Below are positions 36,950 to 47,267 of a stretch of DNA of 64,000 nucleotides, piece by piece (the stretch's first letter is position 1; every line of letters begins with the position of its first letter). Made by a program: the position numbers and the translations under genes. Below the pieces are notes generated by a model that saw only the letters and a program-made list of their open reading frames with translations, was not told the DNA's origin and made no database searches. The DNA lies in the NCBI GenBank assembly GCA_027924585.1, contig BSBM01001439.1:570001-634000 (forward strand), in the 5' to 3' direction. Origin of the DNA: Larix kaempferi (Eukaryota; Streptophyta; Pinopsida; Pinales; Pinaceae).

Positions 36950-37363
36950 ATGGCAACGTGCTATGTATTCGCGGATGGCACCAGCCAGCATACCCGTAAC
37001 CTTACTTCGGCAGCCTGGGTACTCTATTCACCTACTGGAGAGCTCATCATCTCAGGGGGAATGTGTCTAGGTTTCGCAACCAACAATGCTGCAGAATATC
37101 AAGTAGTCATTGGAACCCTAACCAACGCTATTTCTTTGGGTATGGACCATGTTGTCATCCACTTGGATTCTCAACTACTGTTCTCTCATCTTAACCGAGT
37201 CTACGTCATCTGCGATCCTACCTTACTCTGTCTTTATAGACGAGTCCGTCTTCTGGAAAGGTCCTTTAGGTCCATTCAATACCTGCACATTTCACGAGAC
37301 GTGAACACAGTTGCCGACTCTATGGCCAACTTCATCTTAGATTGGTACATTGCACACACATAA
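36950..37363 (+). CDS. Second (archaeal-type) RNase H of element B
   Basis: An uninterrupted frame of 137 codons plus stop from the ATG at 36950 (MATCYVFADGTSQ). The frame is open upstream to 36809 but the domain starts here, just after a GTGTGCAG that looks like a splice acceptor. All four acidic residues of the fold are present: Asp in VFADGTS (36974-36976), Glu in NNAAEYQ (37094-37096), Asp in IHLDSQ (37166-37168) and Asp in NTVADSMAN (37316-37318). It sits 134 bp after integrase, separate from the ordinary RNase H inside pol. Plant Tat elements are known to have gained such a second RNase H. Unlike the rest of the element it has no stop or frameshift. Confidence 0.85.
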   Translation: MATCYVFADGTSQHTRNLTSAAWVLYSPTGELIISGGMCLGFATNNAAEYQVVIGTLTNAISLGMDHVVIHLDSQLLFSHLNRVYVICDPTLLCLYRRVRLLERSFRSIQYLHISRDVNTVADSMANFILDWYIAHT

Positions 37364-37648
37364 GCATATTTATGAATTGTTAAAAGCAGACATAACATGT
37401 AAATAACTCATTTGATAAGAAAACACATAAACAAGATCACACCATTCATCCATTTTAAACACATAATGTATAAAACTGCCAAAATGTCTGTATATATATA
37501 TATATCATCATAAAAATAGTGTTGGTACAAAATATGAAGCACGATGGCTTTTAGTGAGTCTCTACAAAATCTGAAGCCTCTTAGATTTCAGTAGTACAAA
37601 ATCTGAGGCTTTTGAGCTCTCAGTACATGTATAACAATAATATAAGGC
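37364..37648. other. Short spacer between the sense and antisense genes of element B
   Basis: AT-rich, with a short TATATATATATATAT run near 37490-37503. This is where the two converging genes end; no clear polyadenylation signal was singled out. Confidence 0.5.
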
Positions 37649-38890
37649 CTAACGCCTGGCCCGTACACCCCTAGGTCTAACGGCTCTAGCCTCCTGAGTA
37701 TGAAAGCAGTCAACTGCTCTCACGACCCTGCGAAGCAACGCATTGAAGCGCGCAGATGCTCCTACCATATATCCTTGCATAGACTGCGGTAACTCATCTA
37801 CCATCGGCTCTGGAATGTATGATGTCAACCCACTCAGGTTCGCATAGACATCCTCCATCTCGGTAATGGCAGCATGTATGGCTAGAGCCATGACTGCTCC
37901 CTCTCCTCTCTCTCTCCTTGCTAGAAGAGAGACTCCTACTAGTCGCACAGGGCCCACATCTGCACACACATGTTGTTAACTTGTCGGCACTATAACAAAA
38001 AATCGTAAAAATACAAAACTAAAAAGTACAAGGGTTATTTGTTCTTACCTATATCTCCCCATACTACTCCCTTAGGTGGTACCAGGTCTGGGTCATCCCT
38101 GTAGTCCGTACCGTTGTATGGGTAATTCTCTACCATAAGTAACTGGCCCTCTAGCTAGGTGAAGAAATCAAGACCATATCCGACGATGGGGCCCCCACCA
38201 TGTCGGGCCATCACCTCGATCCATCTAGCCATGTGTGGATCCTTAGGATCCCTGTCATCCAGTGGTACCTGTGGGCACAAGAGGGGAACCCACTCCAATA
38301 GGAATGAGATCACTATCGAACCATAGTCGAACTGCTTGAGCTCTCCTCGCTGACACTTGGTTAGCTGAGCTTGGATGTTCGCGAGGAATCCCTCGCACCA
38401 GTTGAATATATTTGGAGACATGCAGTCCTCCGCATATAGAATTTGTGATCTGGTGGCTAAGTGAGGAGCTTGGCTCCCTACTATCCTTGTGATGGTAAAG
38501 AGTATGGCACGCAGTTGGCGTTCCTGTACATCCTTGATAGGAATATTCACACTCGAAGCATGGGTGTTGGGAGTACAATGCTGCAAGATCATGGCATCCA
38601 TGGTCTGATCACTTCCCCGTGATCTAGTAAGAGTCACATTGTCCCCTCTTCAGGACAATCCGGTTAGAAAATAGATGTCCTCGACATCTATGGTAAGTAT
38701 GTGCTCACCGATCATGAAATATTGTTGAGCCGCGTCGCAACATCGAAGCATATGTGTCAGCAATGGGATTTGGGCCCTCATGCCCTAGATCTAGAAGAAC
38801 TTGAGGAGACCACAGTTCCTCAGTGCTTCCACACATTGTGGATCATTTGCAGCTTGTATGTCATCTACCTTGTGTTCTCGTTCGCGCCAT
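37649..38890 (-). pseudogene. Antisense spliced gene remnant carried by element B (plant-mobile-domain-like)
   Basis: Two exons on the minus strand, opposite to gag-pol. Exon 1 runs from about 38890 (ATG, MARTRTQ, then a one-base frameshift) to 38049. It contains CGLLKFF, TIDVEDIYFLTGLS, a Cys-rich middle, DPHMARWIEVM and PPKGVVWGDI. The intron 37960-38048 is 89 bp with GTAAG donor and TGTGCAG acceptor, and splicing keeps the frame (ATA G|AT GTG). Exon 2 (37959-37649) ends VRPRGVRARR-stop. Exon 1 holds four stops (two TAG near 38780, TGA near 38652, TAG near 38156). The wording resembles the plant mobile domain or aminotransferase-like family, an inference from memory. Antisense frames in this position are known in some Tat elements. 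Confidence 0.7.
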
Positions 38891-39087
38891 TGTAAGACCA
38901 TTTTTGCTATTGCTAACTTGCCAAAAGGAGCATTTAAACATTGTTAGAACTCACTTCAATCACTGAAAGTTCATCTTTTGGGTTATATTTTTGTTTTGGG
39001 TTCGACGTTTCCGCCGTCGCACCCCGTTAATATGGACAGTGCAACATCATCGCAACCTGACTTTGTAGGATTTGCGACGACCCGGAC

Positions 39088-39121
39088 TTGTCACAGTTCC
39101 CGTAAGGGAAAACTGTGACAA
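39088..39121. repeat. Stem-loop TTGTCACAGTT / AACTGTGACAA
   Basis: Left arm 39088-39098 and right arm 39111-39121 are perfect complements. The short interior CCCGTAAGGGAA can extend the stem as CCC/GGG with a bulge. It lies just upstream of the antisense gene's start side. Confidence 0.8.
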
Positions 39122-41282
39122 CCCAAGGATGCAATAGCCCTCCACAAATTAATAAAAAAACCCAAAAAATGAACCAAAATAAAAAATGTAAACCACTACA
39201 ATTATGCTGGATTAAGTTTAGAGTTACCTGCTCCGGACGATTGGTGAAATGGTTGCCCGTAGCTCCCGGAATCGACAAATGAACTTTTGGCTCCAAATGG
39301 AACTTCTTCTCCCCAAATTGGTAAATGAACAATGGTGACTATATTTGGTTTTTGTTTCTATTTTATAAACAAAATGGAATATTCCTTTTCCAATATTTGA
39401 TGCTTTTAGGTCATTTACTATAGTTTGGATCATTTTTATCGCATTTGAATGCACTGTTGACTATTTGACTTAGTTCTCAAGTGTGCAGGAGTTGTTAAGT
39501 GATATTTACATGCCATTCTCGTTCCATAAACGATCATCTCAGGTATGAACAACCCCTTGAATGTTTTGTCATTATTTTTTAGTCGTTAGATTGTGATTAT
39601 TTTATGATGATGAGCTTACTCTTTGTTCTTTCTCGTGCTCTTGAAACTATGAGAATAAGTTACCGAGTTACAATTTATCACTTTTTCGGGCTTGTTAAAC
39701 TCCTACAGAAAAGGAACCCCCTCGGAGTCTATCTTTAAGCTCTTTTTAGGCTCTCGAAATACAAAAAGATTGCCAAGCAAACTTGTTGCATTCACGCTTG
39801 TTAAATAATTTGAATGGTTGTCTCTATGGTGATAGTTTACCCCTTTTTCGGACTAGGGGGCACTATTTACGAAAAAGGTATACTCCAACCAATCATGTCT
39901 GGAAGAGTCCTCTCCCGCGTCGTTTTACCCTTTTTCGGGCGATGAGGCTAATTTTACGAAAAATGACCATTGGAGTCTTCTTTAGTTCTTTTCAGACTCT
40001 CTAAACATGAAATGACGATCGAGTTTACCTTCTATGGACTCGTTAAAATTTTACATTGAAGGGCCCTCCATGGGACGAACCCCTCCTATCCCAAGTTCGG
40101 AAAATATTTGGGATTGGACTCATCTATGAGATGAGCTATACCGAGCATCTGGTTACCCTCATCAAGCTTGTAAAAAAAACATGAGGCACTCATCGTTCAT
40201 GATGGGGAAAAAGGAAAGCTTTTATGTTACACCCTTTATCAGTGGTAGTACCTAGTTATTTCTTGAGCATGGCACTCATTTGCATTTGCATACTGCACTT
40301 GGATCATCCGTTTGTCCTCGAGTTTCACCTATTTCCTGAGTCTTGTTACTCCTTTGAGTATTTCAAATAACTATTGCATCATCAGTTGTATTAGGAGTTG
40401 GTACCATAACTCGTCAAGTCAATACTACCAAGGCATGCCGTGCCCATGTTCAAGAATACTCTCGCTACTCATTATCTGTAGTCAGTACACCTTCCACCAT
40501 GTCGATCTACTCTGAGTCAGTCTTGCATGTCACTGTACCATCTGATCTGCTCTACACATCCTTTTTCATGTTTCGTATCGATGATGGGGGATTCATCATG
40601 GCCCTCCTTCGACGGATTCATCCTTGTCGACTTAAACACATCATTCAAGGATTGGATCTAGAAACCAACCAAGTACCTTGGCCCTGCATTCCTCAATGGA
40701 AAGTTACCTCGCTTTAAACATGAGTTTACATCATTGACTCTTGATTAAAAGATTTCATCTCGCGTTCAACTTCAACTCATTTATTCACGCTTGATGATAT
40801 GTACTGTGATACCTTGGGAATCATTGACATCAATGGTGATTTCCCTCACCCTTGTTAACGGTATACATCAATGACTGGTAATCAAGTGGTTTCTACCATG
40901 TTCGACGTCAAGACATTTGTAATCACATGGATAGATTCGTATCATTGCGGGTTCGGCTTGAAGAACCTGGGGAGTCATGTTTTACCCAGGTTGCGATGGA
41001 TTTTGTATTGAGTCATCTCACATGGATCCACATTTGTATTGGTCGTGGCTGTGTTATCATCTCATCATGGATCTACGCTTGTATCTAGTAGCCATGATTG
41101 TGTTCATTCAGTCATTACTACCATGGATCTGCATTGTATTGGTCGGCATCCATGTTGTACATCATATGAGATTGTGTACTTAGAGTTAGTCGTACTGCAG
41201 CAGTGTCCTTCGTTCGACAAGCCATTGCCATTCCTTCTGTCAAAGCATTTCACCTGTCCAAATTTCAACAACTTCATGCTTT

Positions 41283-41293
41283 GGGGGGGATTC
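41283..41293 (+). promoter_or_regulatory. Element B polypurine tract
   Basis: GGGGGGGATTC abuts the TGTTACACC start of the 3' LTR at 41294. Confidence 0.85.
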
Positions 41294-41906
41294 TGTTACA
41301 CCTAAAATCCTACCACCATGAGATTTAGTGTATACATCCCTAAAGTTTCATTGACTAAGTTATTGGTCTGGAAGACCTATAACCCATTTACACTAGGTTT
41401 TGAGAGGTCTTCGCATGTTGCACTCATGCAATGTGCGATGTCACATCTTGCTCTCTTGCAGGGTGTGACGATGTCAGTTAATGGACAAAAATAGCTCCTT
41501 CGAGCCCATTTTCGAAGCTAGCTGAAATGGATTCTTATCCTTGACCTTGTGGGAGAGCTGGCACTCATTTCCTAACCTTTTGGAAGGATCCCCTATCTCT
41601 CTCCCACCATATCTCAACCTACCCTATCCATACCCTATCCACTTAGTCCTATATAAATGAAGCTCCTTCCCATTCCAAAGGGAGGAAGTCTATAGTGTCT
41701 ACATGCTGGTGAAATAATCTTAGAGAGATCTCTACTCATCCATTGAGAGATTCACACTTCCTTGGGAGGATATGGCATTGGCTTGGACGGAGAAGGGCTA
41801 CTTCATTAACTTTGGTTGTAGTCATTCTTTTCTATGTACTTTCCCTATATTTACAGTAATATAAATACTTTCCACCAATATTGTTGTGATTGATGATATT
41901 GTGTAG
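41294..41906 (+). repeat. Element B 3' LTR, left part (interrupted by element C)
   Basis: Matches 23451 onward (TGTTACACCTAAAATCC). It is cut at TGTAG (41902-41906) by element C and resumes at 46931. The TATA box is at 41650-41657. Confidence 0.92.
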
Positions 41907-42392
41907 TGTTGGTTGTGGAGCCAGATCTTCCAGTCTCATAGATGATATTGCCTTAGCCGTGCACCCCGGAGGACTGTACACCCATTCTGCATTTTCAAGG
42001 GTTCGGGGCTATTTTGGGTCTGTTTTCGCCAGCTGTTTTGCGGGCCCATGGTTTTGGGTATCTCGTGGTATTTTTCCCATTGTATTTTTCCCTATAAAAG
42101 AAAGACATTGTAATACGGCTAGGGTTGATGTATTAGGTTTTATGCATTGTAAAGATCTCTAAGATCAGGATAGAGACCGTGAGACAGTGAATAGGAAGTG
42201 CAACGGCTGTGCTGTAGGTTGTATCCCTTCACCTTGCTGGACGGTAATAATAATAAGGACTGGCAAATTCAGTGTGGACATAGCCCAAGTTGGGGTGAAC
42301 CACGATATATCTGTGTCTCTCTTGTAATGTGTGTGTGATTATATTTGCATTTCTGTTTATTGTTATTGCTCTACAATCCTATTTTTCTAACA
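41907..42392 (+). repeat. Element C 5' LTR (486 bp)
   Basis: TGTTGGTTGTGGAGCC to CTATTTTTCTAACA. A TATA box (CCTATAAAAG, 42091-42100) is well placed. It nearly matches 46428-46930. Confidence 0.93.
42091..42100 (+). promoter_or_regulatory. TATA box of element C 5' LTR
   Basis: CCTATAAAAG, conserved in the 3' LTR at about 46629-46638. Confidence 0.75.
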
Positions 42393-42394
42393 AT

Positions 42395-42406
42395 TGGTAT
42401 CAGAGC
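42395..42406 (+). promoter_or_regulatory. Element C primer-binding site
   Basis: TGGTATCAGAGC two bases after the LTR; the initiator-Met tRNA type. Confidence 0.92.
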
Positions 42407-42467
42407 CAAAGGTCTATTTGGCAGATAAACCCACAGGAAGCTAGGGTTTCTGGTTCGAGTGCGAGCA

Positions 42468-45400
42468 ATCGCGGAAGAAGGAAATTTTAAGGTCGAGAAG
42501 TTTAACGGCCAAAACTTCCAGTTATGGAAGATGCAAATGTAGGACTATCTGTAATAGAAGGATTTATTCCTACCGTTGGGAGGAAGAGCAAAGCAGTCGG
42601 CGGCCATGAAGGACGAAGAATGGGAGGTTCTTGACAGAAAGGCTCTATGAACAATAAAGTTGAGCCTGGCTTCATTGGTGGCTTTCAATATCTCAAAAGA
42701 AACGAAAACGGAGGGTTTGATGAGCGCACTGGGTAAGTTGTATGCAAAACCCTTGGCCTCCAACAAGGTATTTCTAATGAAGCGTTTATTTAATATGAAG
42801 ATGTCTGAAGGTGGATTTGTTACTGATCATTTAAATGAGTTTAATACGGTTACAAATCAACTAAGTTTTGTAAGTGAACTTTGATGATGAGGTTAGGGCT
42901 ATTCTAATCTTGTGTTCATTTCCAAAAAGATGGAATAGCTTAGTCATGGTTGTAAGTAACTCTGTCTCTGGTTCAAACACCTTGAAATTTGATGATGTTA
43001 TTGGTGTTATTCTTAGCGAGGAAATGCGAAGAAAAAGCACAGATGAGACATCAGGTAATGCGTTGACCATGGAGAGTAGGGGAAGACAAAAGGAGAGAGG
43101 AAAGAGCCAAGGTAATCGTGGCAAGTCTAAATCGGGCAGATCCAAGTCCAGACTGGGAAAAATAGAGTGTTGGAACTCTGGAAAGAAAGGACATTTGAAG
43201 AAAGATTGCAGATCTCTAAAGAAGAAAGGAGATGCACAGAAGGAAACTACCCAGGAAGCAAATGTAGCAGGTGATGTGTTACAAGATGCTTTGATTCTTG
43301 CATTAGATAATACTAGTGATTATTGGGTAGTAGATTCAGGAGCTTCATGTCATGCTACACCCCATAGGAAATACTTTCATGAGTATGTTCCTAGTGATTT
43401 TGGACATGTTTTATTGGGTGATGATGAGCCATGTAAAATTGTTGGAATGGGTAAGGTATGGATAAAAGTTAAGAATGGAACTGACTGGCTGTTGAAAGAT
43501 GTTAGGCATATTCCTGCTATGAAAAGAAATTTGATCTCAACAGGGCAGTTGGGAGATGGCGGCTGTCTATCTACATTTGGAGAAAAGTGGTGGAAGATCA
43601 TTAAAGGATAAATGGTGATAGCAAAGGGAGACAGGATAGGTATGTTGTATTTATGTCCTAATAATACTGACTATTCTATCTCTGTAGCTTCCATAGGAAT
43701 AGATACAACATTGTGGCATCATAGGCTTGGCCACATGAGTGAGAAGGGGATGCAGATTCTCCACTCAAGGAAGTTGCTGCCAGATTTGAAGTAGGTAAGT
43801 TTGGAATTCTCTGAAAACTGTGTTTATGGAAAACAAAAGAGAGTCAGATTTCTCAGGGTTGGGAAACAGAAGAAGAATGAAAAGTTAGAGATAGTGCATA
43901 CAGATGTATGGGGATCGGCTCAGGTACAATCTCTTGGTGGCTCTCATTATTATGTTACATTTATTGATGATGCAACTAGGAAAACTTGGGTTGGTTGCAT
44001 TAGACATAAATCTGATGTGTTTGCTACTTTTAAGAAGTGGAAATCTTTGGTTGAGAATGAGACAGGGAAAATGTTGAAGTGTCTCAGATCTGATAATGGA
44101 GGTGAGTACTGTGGCAAGGAGTTTGATAGTTACTATTCATACCATGGGATTCGTAGAGAGAAGACAGTCCCAGGAACACCACAAGAAAATGGTGTGTGAG
44201 AAAGGATGAACAGAATGATCATGGAGCGTGCAAGGTGTATGAGACTGCATGCAGGGTTGCCCTTACAGTTTTGGGCGGATGCTGTAAATACTGTTGTTTA
44301 TTTAATAAACAGAGGACCTTCAAGTGCTTTGGATGGTGGTATTCCAGAGGAGGCATGGACAGATAAAAAGGTAAACTACTCATTTCTGAGAACGTTTGGT
44401 TGTGAAGCATTTGTCCATATTGATAAAGAAAATATAACAAAGCTTGAAGCTAAATCCAAGAAATGTACCTTTATTGGATATGGGGTTGATGAATTTGGTT
44501 ATCGCTTATGGGATTATGAAAATAACAAAATCATCAGGAGTAGAGATATGATATTCAATGAAAAGGTCATGTATAAAGATCAGTTGCAGGGAAAGAAACA
44601 GGAAAAGGAAACCACAGAGTACACAATACTTGATGAAATTCAAGAAAATGAAGTTCCAAAGGTGCCAGAAAATCAAGAACAACAACAAGTACTTGAAACT
44701 CCTGCAACTACAAGAAGATCTACCAGGTTAAGTAGAATTCCTGAACGATACTCTCCTTCAATGTATTATTTGTTGATGACTGATGTTGGTGAACCAGAAT
44801 GTTATGAAGAAGCAATGCAGGTGGAAACTAGAAAGAAGTGGGAGCAAGGCATGAATGAGGAGATGGACTCATTGGTAGGAAACCAGACTTGGGATCTAGT
44901 TCAGTTGCCTGTTGGTAAAAGAGCATTGCAGAACAAATGGATTTACAGGTTGAAGGAAGAAGAAGGAGGTAAGAAGCGGTACAATGCCAGATTTGTTGTA
45001 AAGGGGTTTGCACAGAAGAAAGTTATTGATTTTAATGAAATACTTTCTCCTGTTGTTAAGATGACTTCAATTAGGAGTATCTTAAGTCTAGTGGTGGTAG
45101 AAGATTTGCATCTTGAACAGTTAGATGTAAAAACAACCTTTCTCCATGGGGATTTGGAGGAAGAGATATATATGCAACAGCCACAAGGTTATGAGGTCAA
45201 AGGTAAGGAGAAGTTGGTATGCAGGTTGAAAAAGAGTTTGTATGGCTTGAAACAAGATTCAAGGCAGTGGTATTTAAAATTTGACAGGTTTATGACAGAA
45301 CAAGGTTATAGTAGATGTCATTCTGACCACTGTGTTTATTTCAAGAAGCTAGACAATGAAAGATATATTATCTTGTTATTGTATGTGGATGACATGCTTG

Positions 45401-46342
45401 TTGTAGGGTCTAACATGCAGGATATAAATGTTCTCAAAAGGAAGCTAGCTAATTCATTTGCAATGAAGGATTTGGGTGCTGCAAAGCAAATCCTTGGTAT
45501 GAGAATAACAAGAGACATGAAAAATCGCAAATTGACATTGTCTCAGGGTGAGTACATACAAAAGGTGTTGGAGAGGTTCATAATGCAGAATGCAAAACTA
45601 GTTAGTACACCTTTGGCCAACTATTTCAGTCTAAGTAAGGAAATGTGTCCCAAGACACAGGAAGAGACAGATTACATGTCCAATATTCCCTATCAATCAA
45701 CAATTGGCAGCTTGATGTATGCCATGGTGTGCACAAGACCAGATATTGCACATGCAGTTGGAGTTGTGAGCATATATATGAACAATATAGGTAAGAACAT
45801 TAGAGGGCACTACAGTGGATTCTCAGGTATTTGAGAGGTACCACCACTCAGGCATTATGTTTTGGAGGTTTAGACATTATTCTACAGGGATATGTTGATG
45901 CAGATATGGCAGGTGATAAGGATAGCAAGAGGAGCACCACAGGGTATGTGTTTACTGTAGGTGGAACAACAGTAAGCTGGATTTTGAAACTGAGAAGGCT
46001 GTTGCACTTTCAACAATGGAAGCAGAGTATGTTGCTATTACAGAGGCTAGTAAAGAGATGATTTGGTTGCAGAGGTTTATGGAGGAAGTGGGTAAGAAGC
46101 AGAAGGATAGCAGGTTGTATAGTGATAGCCAGAGTGCCATTCATCTTGCAAAGAAATCAACATTCCATTCCAGGACTAAACATATACAGCTCAAGTACCA
46201 TTTCATACGCTCTGTTCTGGAAGATGAACTGTTGAAGCTGGAAAAGATACATACTAGATAGAATCTTGCAGACATGTTCACAAAGGTAGTGACCAGAGAG
46301 AAACTGAGTTCTTGCTCAGTTTCAGTTGGCCTTTTAGCATGA
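42468..46342 (+). pseudogene. gag-pol: Element C gag-pol polyprotein
   Basis: Gag begins where ATCGCGGAAGAAGG (42468) replaces the expected ATG start. It carries FKVEKFNGQNFQLW, several stops before 42660 and a frameshift near 42880. The zinc knuckle CWNSGKKGHLKKDC has its second Cys changed to Ser. Protease has the intact VVDSGASCH. Integrase has its zinc finger (HHRLGH; one Cys changed before NCVYGKQ) and D-D-E (HTDVWG, RSDNGGEY, PQENGV then TGA at 44197-44199, then ERMNR). RT is open from 44206, with LLYVDDMLVVGS and YGLKQ. After a stop at 45834, RNase H fragments (GYVDADMAGD, MEAEYVA, YSDSQSAIHLA) lie in shifting frames to 46342. Confidence 0.93.
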
Positions 46343-46427
46343 AGGTGAAGAGGAGAAATTTGCCAAGTCCAAGTCCAGCAAGTGCAGCAGCGGTGGAGTT
46401 GCTGTGATCAGTCTCCAAGTGGGAGAT

Positions 46428-46930
46428 TGTTGGTTGTGGAGCTAGATCTTCCAGTCTCATAGATGATATTGTCTTAGCCGTGCACCCCAGAGGATTGTAC
46501 ACCCATTTTGCATTTTTAGGGGTTCGAGGGCAGCGCCCCCAAGAAAATTTTTTGGGGTTGTTTTCGCTAGCTGTTTTGCGGGCCCATGGTTTTGGGTATC
46601 CCGTGGTATTTTTTCCATTGTATTTTTCCCTATAAAAGAAAGACATTGTAATATGTCTAGGGTTGATGTATTAGGTTTTATGCATTGTAAAGATCTCTAA
46701 GATCAGGAGAGAGACTGTGAGACAGTGAAGAGGAAGTGTAGCGGCTGTGCTGCAGGTTGTATCCCTTCACCTTGCTGGACGGTAATAATAATAAGGACTA
46801 GAAAATTCAGTGTGGACATATCCCAAGTTGGGGTGAACCACGATATATATGAATCTCTCTTGTAATGTGTGTGTGATTATATTTGCATTTCTGTTTATTG
46901 TTATTTCTCTACAATCCTGTTTTTCTAACA
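46428..46930 (+). repeat. Element C 3' LTR (503 bp)
   Basis: Preceded by the polypurine-like CCAAGTGGGAGAT. It differs from the 5' LTR mainly by an additional stretch around 46525-46555 (AGGGCAGCGCCCCCAAGAAA). Confidence 0.93.
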
Positions 46931-47218
46931 TGTAGTTTACTTGCTTAACTATTTACTTAGATCTGTTATCGTTCGAATACTTTTATTTGTTTGTCTTGTT
47001 TTGTGCATCTTGATAGGTCTTGCAGCTTAGATCTGACGACCTCAAGGCGTGGAACAACATCCAGGAAAAGGGACTGCAAACTTAAGGTAAGACATCTGAT
47101 AACTTGATCCTTAAATAGATCTAGGAAAGTGGTTTATAGTCTGTACTATTTGTTCTAGACACAAATTGAGCTAGGGAGATCTGGCTTGCCTCTGCTCGAG
47201 TGGATTGTCCATCAAACA
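46931..47218 (+). repeat. Element B 3' LTR, right part
   Basis: Resumes with the duplicated TGTAG and matches 24057-24346, ending CCATCAAACA. Confidence 0.92.
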
Positions 47219-47267
47219 ACCAATGTTCTCAATTTTGATAAAGTCTTGATAGTGATCTTAGGGGATA

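Larger units (their letters stand above)
38891..41293 (+). other. Element B 3' internal region
   Basis: About 2.4 kb without a recognisable protein. It holds a strong hairpin at 39088-39121 (next entry), then CTTTTTCGGGC-type short repeats between about 39685 and 39940, and ends with the polypurine tract. The antisense gene's promoter would have to lie here. Open frames such as 40977-41305 have no recognisable motif. Confidence 0.6.
41907..46930 (+). mobile_element. Element C: Ty1/copia (Tork-like), inserted in element B's 3' LTR
   Basis: A complete 5024-bp insertion with target duplication tgtag (41902-41906 and 46931-46935), LTRs of 486 and 503 bp, an initiator-Met primer site and a polypurine tract. 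Gag-pol is in copia order: gag, protease, integrase, RT, RNase H. Wording near the integrase zinc finger (RLGHMSEKGMQIL) suggests the Tork/Tnt1 lineage; this is inference. Gag has several stops and the polyprotein is interrupted in integrase and RNase H, so the copy is inactive. Confidence 0.94.
23451..47218 (+). mobile_element. Element B: Tat-type Ty3/gypsy retrotransposon, host of elements C and D
   Basis: LTRs at 23451-24346 and 41294-41906 plus 46931-47218 enclose a gag-pol region, a downstream RNase H frame and an antisense gene remnant. Subtracting the two nested insertions leaves about 15.5 kb, large as is usual for Tat/Ogre-type elements. The assignment rests on the primer site (TGGCGACCATACTGGGGA type), RT wording (SFMDGFSGYNQIKIHPADQ) and the extra RNase H after integrase, all known Tat traits. 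Both LTRs are diverged (by eye about 24 differences in the first ~260 bp). Gag-pol is full of stops and integrase has lost its catalytic residues. Confidence 0.9.

Noticed and set aside
37488-37506. TATATA microsatellite as a promoter
   Set aside because: A short simple repeat between convergent genes; nothing indicates a start site there.
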